This document shows, in pieces, positions 8,627 through 16,270 of a stretch of DNA of 64,000 nucleotides (its first letter is position 1; the number at the start of each line of letters is the position of its first letter). This stretch comes from Allopusillimonas sp008369125. Its GTDB lineage: Bacteria; Pseudomonadota; Gammaproteobacteria; Burkholderiales; Burkholderiaceae_B. The notes beneath the pieces were generated by a model. The model saw only the letters and a list, made by a program, of their open reading frames with translations, was not told the DNA's origin and did no database searches. The stretch covers positions 372,001 through 436,000 of the forward strand of contig NZ_VOAY01000003.1 of the NCBI RefSeq assembly GCF_008369125.1, written 5' to 3'. A program made the position numbers and the translations under genes.

Positions 8627-9613
8627 TCAATATAGAATCACAACCGACGCCCCCGTGGTTTTGCGCGACTCTAGATCCGAATGCGCTTGTGCAATCTCGT
8701 CGAATGCATACCGTTTGGTAATTGAGGCGCGGATCTTCTTTTCGCGGACCAATTGAAATAACTCTTGGGCGGCAGTAGCTAATGCCTCCGGCGTCGAAAT
8801 ATACGTACCAAGGACTGGTCGCGTAAAGTACAGAGAGCCTTTGTCCCCAAGCATGCGGGCATCTATGCCCGTTACTGCTCCAGACGAGCTGCCAAAGTTA
8901 ATCATGAGCCCGCGGGGCTGCAGACAGTCCAACGAAGTTTCGAACGTAGCCTGTCCTACACCGTCGTAGACGACTTCAAGTTTTTTTCCGTCGGTAAGCT
9001 CCAGCACACGCTCGGCCACGTTCTCAGTCGTGTAATTGATGATTTCCCAAGCGCCATTTTCCTTGGCTATGCGAGCCTTCTCCGGACTCGACGTCGTGCC
9101 TATCAGCTTGACCCCCAGAGCACGGGCCCACTGGCAGGCGATCAGGCCCACGCCACCGGCCGCAGCATGAAACAGAATAGTCTCGCCCTCTGTCAGTCTA
9201 TAGGTCTGTCGAAACAGATACTGGACAGTCAGGCCTTTTAGCATGAGCGCGGCGGCTTCATCAAAACCAACGTCATCAGGCAGTCGAACCAACTGACGTG
9301 CCGGCACGTTGCGAACTTCAGCATAGGCGCCTATAGGGCTTTGTGCGTAAGCCACCCTATCACCGGGCTTGAAGCCATCAACACCCGCTCCTACGCTCTC
9401 TACGATACCCGCCCCCTCAAAACCCAAAGGGTGTGGCAGCGGCCGCTTATACAGACCGGTACGCCAGTAAATATCTGTGAAGTTGATACCGATGGCGCGC
9501 TGCTGGATCCGGACTTCACCCGCTGAGGGAGAAGGCACGTCAACGTGCACGGTTTCGAGTACCTCAGGACCACCATGCGCACTTATTTGCACAATTCTGG
9601 AGCGAACTGTCAT
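8627..9613 (-). CDS. NADPH:quinone oxidoreductase-like zinc-free medium-chain dehydrogenase
   Basis: This 328-residue medium-chain dehydrogenase/reductase belongs to the quinone oxidoreductase (QOR) branch. Visible features are the N-terminal GroES-like domain (GPEVLETVHVDVPSP), the AIGINFTDIYWRTGLY motif and the AAAGGVGLIACQWAR cofactor loop near residues 145-165. Structural-zinc cysteines are absent. ATG 9613 (MTVRSRIVQIS) is preceded by AAGGA. The frame extends to 9685, but that would overlap the aldolase gene. It is last in the operon-like run beginning at 17963. It probably reduces a quinone or an alpha,beta-unsaturated carbonyl with NADPH; its link to hydroxy-acid breakdown is inferred only from position. 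Confidence 0.9.
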   Translation of the reverse strand: MTVRSRIVQISAHGGPEVLETVHVDVPSPSAGEVRIQQRAIGINFTDIYWRTGLYKRPLPHPLGFEGAGIVESVGAGVDGFKPGDRVAYAQSPIGAYAEVRNVPARQLVRLPDDVGFDEAAALMLKGLTVQYLFRQTYRLTEGETILFHAAAGGVGLIACQWARALGVKLIGTTSSPEKARIAKENGAWEIINYTTENVAERVLELTDGKKLEVVYDGVGQATFETSLDCLQPRGLMINFGSSSGAVTGIDARMLGDKGSLYFTRPVLGTYISTPEALATAAQELFQLVREKKIRASITKRYAFDEIAQAHSDLESRKTTGASVVILY

Positions 9614-9630
9614 GATTTTTTTCCTTGCCA

Positions 9631-10413
9631 TCAATTGCTGTAACCAGGGTTTTTTCGATCCAGATAGCGCAACATCGCAGGCCACTCCATCAGCCCAAAA
9701 GGTCGGCGCGTAGTTGGCTGATACAAATGATGCGTCTTGTTTATGACCGCTTCGGGGGGCATGATGAGGCGTGCGCCTGAAGCCATGGCGTCAACTTGTG
9801 CCCGACAGGCCATTTCGAGCCAGTAAATCGTATTGAAGGCTTCGGCAATGCTTGGCGATGCCACGAGCAGGCCATGACTGCGAAGAATCATGACATCCTG
9901 CGTTCCCAGATTGGCAACCAGACGCTCGCGCTCATCTACGTCGATAGCCGGGCCTTCATAATCATGATAGGCGATGTCTTTAAACCGCATGGCGGTCTGG
10001 GTGATAGGCAGCAGGCCTACCTCCATGGCTGAAACCGCCATGCCAGCGCGCGAGTGCGTGTGAATCACGCAACCTACGTCGTGACGAGCACCATGGACAG
10101 CACTATGGATCACATAACCCGCCACATTGATGCCATGGTCGTCATGCGGATTGTCCAAAATATTGCCGGCCAGATCGATCTTGACAAGACTGGACGCGGT
10201 GATTTCGTCGTACATAAAACCATAAGGGTTTATCAACAACTCGTCGTCAGTGCCCGGAATGCGAGCAGTGATGTGGTTGTAGACCAGATCAGACATGCCA
10301 TAGAGAGGCATCAGGCGATAGCACGCGGCGAGGTTGACGCGCGTTTCCCATTCTGTCTGGCTATATTTTGAACTATTGTTCTGGCTACTGTGTTCGGACG
10401 GATTTGCACTCAT
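9631..10413 (-). CDS. Class II aldolase/adducin-family protein
   Basis: This 260-residue protein of the class II (zinc) aldolase/adducin head fold is in the family of fuculose-phosphate aldolase and OtnC. The metal-binding histidines are present: His118 and His120 (VIHTHSRAG) and His180 (RSHGLLV). ATG 10413 (MSANPSEHS) follows AAGGA by seven bases; the track-length start at 10419 would be TTG. It sits between the benzoylformate-decarboxylase-like gene and the quinone oxidoreductase, all leftward with short gaps. The adducin-like subclass is often of unknown substrate, so retro-aldol or decarboxylase chemistry on a keto acid is possible. It is interesting that the four-carbon acid cluster 40 kb away lacks an aldolase. 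Confidence 0.88.
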   Translation of the reverse strand: MSANPSEHSSQNNSSKYSQTEWETRVNLAACYRLMPLYGMSDLVYNHITARIPGTDDELLINPYGFMYDEITASSLVKIDLAGNILDNPHDDHGINVAGYVIHSAVHGARHDVGCVIHTHSRAGMAVSAMEVGLLPITQTAMRFKDIAYHDYEGPAIDVDERERLVANLGTQDVMILRSHGLLVASPSIAEAFNTIYWLEMACRAQVDAMASGARLIMPPEAVINKTHHLYQPTTRRPFGLMEWPAMLRYLDRKNPGYSN

Positions 10414-10454
10414 GATCAATTCCTTGAAATATTATCAATTTAATCAACAAGAAC

Positions 10455-12131
10455 TTAAGGCTGATTATCGAAGCCATCAGCCACCATGACTTCGACCAGG
10501 TTCGGCTCGCCACTTGCAATAGCGCTACGCAAAACACTGGCAAGCTCACGTGGATCAGTCACACATTGCGCTGTCATTCCCAGACCGCGTGCGACCGACA
10601 CGAAATCGATGGGCGGGTCTTTCAAATCCATGGCCACAAAACGATCTGTATGGCGGCTCGCCAGGAGCCGTTCCTTGATGATCCGGTAGCTGCGATTATT
10701 GATGATCACATAGGTGATAGGGCGCTTAAGGTGAGCTGCAGTCCACAACGATTGAATACTATACATGGCGCTGCCATCGCCTATCGTTGCCACGATGGGG
10801 CGCTCGGGTTGTGCAAGACTGGCTCCTATTGCCCCCGCCATGCCGAACCCCAAACCTCCACTCGATAAACCATAAAAGCTGTTTGGATCCCGCATCGGCA
10901 GAAAATCCATCAGTGCAGGCGTTGAAGTAAGCGCTTCTTCAACCACAACGGCGTTCTCGGGCAAGGCATCAACGATGCTCATCATGAGGAAGCTTGGATC
11001 AATAGGTGTGTCGCCAGCCCGTGCAAACGCCGCATGACGGGCGGCGTCGCGTCGTGCTGACCAATTGCGAGCACTCAACGCCGCAGTGCGCTCACGCGCG
11101 GCAACTGCTTGCGCCTCACCCTGACGAGAGCGCAACACAGGCAACAAGGCATCGAGTGTTTCCTTCACGTCAGCACGCAATGCCATCTCGGTCGAATAAT
11201 TCTTGCCGAGCTCCCAGTCTCTTTCACTGATGTGCACTACCGGCATGCCCTCTGGCAGAGGTTCGACTGGGCTGGAAGGCGACATGCGCAAAAGGTCGCC
11301 ACCCAAACAGAGTAGCAAGTCATGTTGCAACAAAGTCTCGCGCACGCGCTTTTGGTTCCGCGTAAGATCGCCCATGCAATTGGGATGTTCAGATGGAAAA
11401 CGCGCGTTATAGCCTATGGGCTCTTGGTAAACCGCCGCGCCCAACAATTCTGCTAATTCAGCCGCCTGGCGGAAGCTGTTTCGGTGCGCGAGTTCGCGTC
11501 CTGCAATAAGCACAGGGTTATCAGCGCCAAGCAAGCGATCTGCCAGCTCGACTATTGCGGCATCTGATGGCCTCACTCTTGCATCTACGCGGGTTGGCGT
11601 TCCCAGATCAAGCTCGATTTCATCGTCCAGAATGTTGCCGGGCAAGCTGATAAAGACAGGCCCCATCGGTGGCGTCATGGCAATCTTGGCTGCGCGATGC
11701 ATAATGCGCGGCAGGTCTTGAATGCGCGTGACCTCTGTTGCCCATTTGACCAGGGGCTGCGCAATTGGAACTAACGGCTCATACAAAAGAGGCTCCTGCA
11801 GGCCATAGCCGACCTCGTACTGTCCAGCAGTGACTATCACCGGGGAGCCCGAAAACTTGGCACTGTAAAGCGCACCCATGGCATGTCCAAGGCCAGGCGC
11901 ACAGTGCAGGTTCACAGCCACCAGCTGATTCGATGCGCGCGCATAGCCATCCGCCATGCCAAGTACCACAGATTCTTGCAGGCCCAATACATAATTAAGC
12001 TGAGGAAACTCAGGTACGGCTTCCATGATTGCCAGTTCCGTCGTACCCGGATTGCCGAAAAGATGCGTAACGCCTTCGTCAAGCAATAACTGCAGGAAGG
12101 CCCGACGGCCACTAATCTTTTGAATTGACAT
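10455..12131 (-). CDS. Benzoylformate decarboxylase-like ThDP enzyme
   Basis: This 558-residue ThDP decarboxylase is closest in pattern to benzoylformate decarboxylase (MdlC). It has GNPGTTELAIMEA near residues 27-39, the activating Glu53 (LQESVVLGMADGYA), His76 (VNLHCAPG) and the C-terminal GDGSAMYSIQSLWTAA plus IINNRSYRI cofactor site. Compared from memory with the Pseudomonas putida enzyme, Ser26 becomes Thr and the second active-site histidine (His281, in FRYHQYDP) falls on Ser in LRMSPSSP. The substrate is therefore probably not benzoylformate. ATG 12131 (MSIQKISGRR) lies 16 bp after the upstream FMN oxidase stop. With that oxidase it forms an oxidise-then-decarboxylate pair for a 2-hydroxy acid. 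Confidence 0.88.
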   Translation of the reverse strand: MSIQKISGRRAFLQLLLDEGVTHLFGNPGTTELAIMEAVPEFPQLNYVLGLQESVVLGMADGYARASNQLVAVNLHCAPGLGHAMGALYSAKFSGSPVIVTAGQYEVGYGLQEPLLYEPLVPIAQPLVKWATEVTRIQDLPRIMHRAAKIAMTPPMGPVFISLPGNILDDEIELDLGTPTRVDARVRPSDAAIVELADRLLGADNPVLIAGRELAHRNSFRQAAELAELLGAAVYQEPIGYNARFPSEHPNCMGDLTRNQKRVRETLLQHDLLLCLGGDLLRMSPSSPVEPLPEGMPVVHISERDWELGKNYSTEMALRADVKETLDALLPVLRSRQGEAQAVAARERTAALSARNWSARRDAARHAAFARAGDTPIDPSFLMMSIVDALPENAVVVEEALTSTPALMDFLPMRDPNSFYGLSSGGLGFGMAGAIGASLAQPERPIVATIGDGSAMYSIQSLWTAAHLKRPITYVIINNRSYRIIKERLLASRHTDRFVAMDLKDPPIDFVSVARGLGMTAQCVTDPRELASVLRSAIASGEPNLVEVMVADGFDNQP

Positions 12132-12147
12132 GGGATAGGCTCTCAAA

Positions 12148-13326
12148 TTAAGACGGGGCATCGTGTTCGAACCCGATGCGGGGTGCCAGAACATCGGCAG
12201 TTATGTCATCCACCGACGATACTCCGCACAAGCGCATAGTGCGAACCAGCTCGTCGGACAAAATCTCGAGCGCGCGATGAGCGCCCTTCTCGCCTCCGGC
12301 TGCGACGCCATACAAGGCAGGCCGTCCGATCAGAACGCCTTCAGCGCCCAAAGCGCGCGCTTTGATAATATCTGCACCTCGGCGCACACCACTATCCAGC
12401 AGCACCGAAACACGCCCAGCCACAGCGCTAACAATTGCAGGCAACGCGTCGAGCGACGCTAACGCCCCATCCAACTGCCGACCACCGTGATTGGAAACCA
12501 CCAATCCATCGCAGCCAATCGCGGCCACACGCTGCGCATCAGTAGCCCGCAATATGCCTTTAATGATAAGTTTGCGCGGCCAACGATCACGAATGCTCTG
12601 AATGAAGTCCCAACTGAATGCGTCGTCATAATTCTTGCCCACAGACGAGGCAATTCCTGAAACACTTTTCGTATCCGGAACGAAATCGATCAGGTTCTCA
12701 AGCACCGGCATGCCGTGACGTAGCATGCGCAGCCCCCAACGCGGACTACGCGCAAAATCCAAGACATTACGCGGCGTGTAGCGAAATGGCAGATCAAAAT
12801 CATTGCGGAAATCGCGTTCTCGCTTTCCGCCCACCGGCATATCGACCGTAATGATGAGCGCCTCATAATCGGCAGCCCGGGCACGCTCAATAAGCGTGTT
12901 CAGAAACGCTTTATCACGAAACACATAGGCCTGAAACCATAAGCGGCCCGGTGCTTCGCGCGCGATCGCTTCGATAGACGCCGTAGATGACGTCGACAGC
13001 GAGAACGGGATGCCAAAAGCAGCAGCAGCCTTGGCAATTGCAATATCACCACGCGGCCAGCCGAAGCCGATGGCCCCTGTGGGCGCAATCGCCATCGGCA
13101 GATCTGAGGGACAGCCCAGTAGCGCAGTCGACGCATCGATGGTCGACACGTCGACTGGCGACTTCGGCAAAAACTTCAGACGATCAAAGGCCAGTCGATT
13201 GTCACGCAAGGTGCTTTCGTCTTCGGCGCCTCCGTCGAAGAAATCGAAAACGGCACGAGGAAGACGTCGCCGGGCAAGCCGGCGAAGATCTTCGATGCTG
13301 TACGAGCGCGAAATCTCATCAGCCAT
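12148..13326 (-). CDS. FMN-dependent alpha-hydroxy-acid dehydrogenase (LldD / MdlB family)
   Basis: This 392-residue FMN enzyme would convert a 2-hydroxy acid to a 2-keto acid. The catalytic His280 and Arg283 (VSNHGGRQLDG), Lys256 (IIKGIL), Tyr134 (FQAYVFRD) and Asp162 (TVDMP) are present. The tyrosine that binds the substrate carboxylate in glycolate oxidase (Tyr24) falls on Phe29 here (RAVFDFFDGG), an unusual change. It starts at ATG 13326, 8 bp after the TRAP binding-protein stop, and ends 16 bp before the decarboxylase start. It is therefore tied to both import and decarboxylation of the same compound. It may donate electrons to oxygen or to the quinone pool. Confidence 0.92.
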   Translation of the reverse strand: MADEISRSYSIEDLRRLARRRLPRAVFDFFDGGAEDESTLRDNRLAFDRLKFLPKSPVDVSTIDASTALLGCPSDLPMAIAPTGAIGFGWPRGDIAIAKAAAAFGIPFSLSTSSTASIEAIAREAPGRLWFQAYVFRDKAFLNTLIERARAADYEALIITVDMPVGGKRERDFRNDFDLPFRYTPRNVLDFARSPRWGLRMLRHGMPVLENLIDFVPDTKSVSGIASSVGKNYDDAFSWDFIQSIRDRWPRKLIIKGILRATDAQRVAAIGCDGLVVSNHGGRQLDGALASLDALPAIVSAVAGRVSVLLDSGVRRGADIIKARALGAEGVLIGRPALYGVAAGGEKGAHRALEILSDELVRTMRLCGVSSVDDITADVLAPRIGFEHDAPS

Positions 13327-13334
13327 GAAGGGCT

Positions 13335-14374
13335 TTACTTGACTGCAGACACTGCTTTACGCATTGCGGCCAGTGTTTCGCTACCCGGCTTGCCACGCTC
13401 ATCGAGCGCCTTGGCCCAGTACTGCGACGATTTCTCGAACGCCTCGTCCACAACCTTGTTGCCGGCATCATCAAACCGTATTGGTTTCATGCCCTGCTCT
13501 TCCATTCTTACGATCGCCTTTTTTTCTGCCTCATCAAAACCTACACAGCTGGTGGTAGAAATTTTCTTACCGACATCCAGTAAAATTTTCTGTGTTTCGG
13601 CATCAAGCTTGTTCCAGGCAGCCTTGCTGATCGAATAGGTCAAAACCACACCCGCAAAGTGTTTCTTCACCGTGCCGCTCTTGATCAGCTCTGTCAAACC
13701 GTAGTCAAAAGCGCTCTGAGCGGGGAAAATCGCTCCGTCAATCGTGCCACGCGACATACTTTCATAGGTCTCGGGCGCGGAGACACTCACGGGAATCATG
13801 CCCAGCTCTTTAACCGTGAAGGCCATAGCGCCCCCTGAAGAGCGCATCTTTAGACCTTGAAGGTCTTGCACTGTTTTAATCTCTTTCCCATTGGACACAT
13901 AGACATGGTGACGCGTAATGAGCGACAACAAAGGAATGACACCATTAGGATCCCACTCGTGTTCCTGCAGGAACCCACCGTCATGTTCCAGAAGGCTTTG
14001 AACCCTTGACAAGAATCATCTGAGAAGGCGCCCGGCAGCTCGAAAGTCGACGATAAAGGCATCTTGTCAAGAATATACGACGGCCCTATATAACCAATAT
14101 CAGCCATTCCCGTCTGCGTAAGCTTGAGCATGTCCTTGGCCTTACCCAACTGCTGACCAGGGAAATACTGAAACTTGATCTTGCCATTGGTCTCTTTTTC
14201 TACTTGCTCCATGAACGGCTGCGTCACTAGCTTATAAATATAGCTGCCATTAGGTAAGCTGTCGGCAATGCGTAAAGTGGTAACAGAATCAGCAGCGTAT
14301 GCAGTGGCGCCGACTGAGCCTAAAAGCAGTGCAGCCATTGCGCTGCAAAGAGGACGAGTGGTAAAGCGTTTCAT
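13335..14374 (-). pseudogene. dctP: TRAP transporter substrate-binding protein DctP, frameshifted
   Basis: This periplasmic DctP-type binding protein is split between two frames. The first part starts at ATG 14374 after GAGGAG, has a signal peptide (MKRFTTRPLCSAMAALLL...AYAADS) and reads normally to WNMT near 13984. The second part continues in another frame from GGFLQEHEWDPNG to the stop at 13335. Losing one base at about 13979-13984 explains the shift; restoring one would give WNMTGGFLQEHEW. Both parts are otherwise intact and retain DctP features (VSAPETYESMSRGTIDGAIFP). Membrane partners dctM and dctQ lie directly upstream and are intact. It could be a recent inactivation or a sequencing error. 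Confidence 0.85.
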
Positions 14375-14437
14375 GTTTGACTCCTCATTGTGGCCGTAAA
14401 CGGCTCTGTTTGTAGTAAGCAAGTTTCTACAGAACCC

Positions 14438-15724
14438 TCATTTCATCATCGAGGGCAACCAGAGAATTATTTGGGGGAAGGCCAACATCAAGCCGATGGC
14501 TATAAAGTGGGCAAACACATGGGGCCAGATTCCGGCGAACACTTCCGACACTGGGCGTTTCGCGTAAAAAGCAACCACAAAACAATTCAGACCCATAGGT
14601 GGTGTGATCAGTCCAACTTCTGCCGTAACGATAACGATCACACCGAACCAGATCGGATCGAAACCCAGTGCAACGACCAGCGGCAGCACAATCGGCACAG
14701 TGAGCACCAGAATCGCGAGCTGATCCATAAATGCGCCCAGAATCACATACACGAGCAGGATTGCGACCATCACCACCCAAGGTGATGCATCCATGGCACC
14801 GACCCATTGCACCAGATTTTGTGTGACCATGGTCAGCGTAAAGAAATAACCAAAGATGTGGGCACCCAACAAAATCATTGCAATCATGCAAGTGCCCTGA
14901 GCTGCCCGCTTAGCCGCATCCATAACCTCTGCGGGCCTCGCCTTGCCTCGCAGAATGGCGATCAGTAGTGCCCCAAAGGCACCAAGAGCCGAAGCTTCAG
15001 TGGGTGTGGCAACACCCGTATAGATCACCCCGGTCACCATCATCATGAGGACAATCATGGGACCAATTACGCGAAGCAACGAGATTTTATCTCTAAGAGA
15101 CACTCGCGGGCTGACTGGAGCCGCCGCCGGGTTACGTACAGCCAACACGTATACCGTGGCGATGATCGTGATCGTAATGAGAATGCCTGGGATAATACCC
15201 GCGATCAGCAGTTTGCCGATATTGGCCTCGGCCAGTAGTCCGTAAATAATCAACACGATACTGGGCGGAATCAACATCGCGAGCGTACCTGAGATCGCTA
15301 CCACACCCGATGCCATCTTGGGCTCGTAACCATGGCGCAGCATGGCCGGAAGACTGGTTGCCGAGAGCGTTGCCGCCGAGGCCGTGCTCGTGCCGCAAAT
15401 AGCACCAAAGCCCGCGCCAGCCATAGCAGTGGCCATGCCAAGGCCGCCTCGTATATGGCCCACCCAAGCGGCTGCCGCCCGGAACAGATCGTCAGCGATA
15501 CCGCTCTTGAGAACTAACTCGGCCATGAGCAAAAACATGGGAATAGTAATCAGCTCATAGGTGCTCACAGTAGAGAGTGGCGTGGTTTGCAGCACGCCCA
15601 ACACCATATCCCAATTGCCTACAATGAACAGACCAATTGTCCCAGCGACTCCCATCGCAAACCCAACAGGAACCCCCAGCGCGAGTAAACCGAACAGCAG
15701 CACTATTATTAAAAATGCGGTCAT
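14438..15724 (-). CDS. dctM: TRAP transporter large permease DctM
   Basis: This 428-residue integral membrane protein with about 12 hydrophobic helices forms the main translocation channel of a tripartite (TRAP) uptake system, driven by a sodium or proton gradient. Family sequences include LGVPVGFAMG near the start, GGFGAICGTSTA-like (AGFGAICGTSTASAA), IPPSIVLIIYG and LITPPMGLNCFVV. It starts 3 bp after the dctQ stop and precedes the frameshifted dctP. Its operon partners (ThDP enzyme, FMN oxidase, decarboxylase) suggest a 2-hydroxy or 2-keto acid as cargo. Confidence 0.94.
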   Translation of the reverse strand: MTAFLIIVLLFGLLALGVPVGFAMGVAGTIGLFIVGNWDMVLGVLQTTPLSTVSTYELITIPMFLLMAELVLKSGIADDLFRAAAAWVGHIRGGLGMATAMAGAGFGAICGTSTASAATLSATSLPAMLRHGYEPKMASGVVAISGTLAMLIPPSIVLIIYGLLAEANIGKLLIAGIIPGILITITIIATVYVLAVRNPAAAPVSPRVSLRDKISLLRVIGPMIVLMMMVTGVIYTGVATPTEASALGAFGALLIAILRGKARPAEVMDAAKRAAQGTCMIAMILLGAHIFGYFFTLTMVTQNLVQWVGAMDASPWVVMVAILLVYVILGAFMDQLAILVLTVPIVLPLVVALGFDPIWFGVIVIVTAEVGLITPPMGLNCFVVAFYAKRPVSEVFAGIWPHVFAHFIAIGLMLAFPQIILWLPSMMK

Positions 15725-15727
15725 GTT

Positions 15728-16270
15728 CTATTCAGCTCCGTCGGTCGTGATCACGGGAATGATGTCAACCACATCGCGGCCAGTCACCAAGCTCAGGATC
15801 TGTCCGACAAGTCGGAGCAGCATGCGCAGCACCAGCAATCCCACGCCAAGCGGCACAAGTGCTGAAGCGATCCAGGTTGGCCAGGCAATAAGCCCGGACA
15901 TGGCATCGCCGCTCACAAAGTTTACATAGGCGCGCTCTGCACCGACCTGAGCAATGAAGAAGAACATTGGCAGGCTCACCAAGCATGTCAGCACCTCGGC
16001 AAGCCGGCGACCTCGCAGACTGAAGCGTTGAAGGAGAATATCGAGCCCGATATGCTTATGTAACGCGTAAGTGCCTGATATTGAAAGGAAAAACACGCCA
16101 GCCATAAGGTAAAGACCAATCATGTCGTAAGCCCAGATGAGCGGACGATTGAAAATGTAGCGCATAGTCACATCAGCTACCACGATGACCATTATCAGCA
16201 ACATAAGCACAGCCGCCACGCCATCAAAGAGCTTCTCAATGCCGGCAATCAGTCGCTCAATCGCGTTCAT
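15728..16270 (-). CDS. dctQ: TRAP transporter small permease DctQ
   Basis: This 180-residue membrane protein with four hydrophobic helices has the DctQ signature (ADVTMRYIFNRPLIWAYDMIGLYLM near residues 34-58). ATG 16270 (MNAIERL) overlaps the last 14 bp of the upstream ThDP gene, which implies translational coupling. The longer frame to 16354 lies wholly inside that gene and is rejected. It joins DctM in the membrane and interacts with the DctP binding protein. Confidence 0.93.
   Translation of the reverse strand: MNAIERLIAGIEKLFDGVAAVLMLLIMVIVVADVTMRYIFNRPLIWAYDMIGLYLMAGVFFLSISGTYALHKHIGLDILLQRFSLRGRRLAEVLTCLVSLPMFFFIAQVGAERAYVNFVSGDAMSGLIAWPTWIASALVPLGVGLLVLRMLLRLVGQILSLVTGRDVVDIIPVITTDGAE

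Noticed and set aside
13335..14374. Two separate TRAP binding-protein genes
   Set aside because: The two parts are complementary halves of one DctP protein, joined at a single-base shift.
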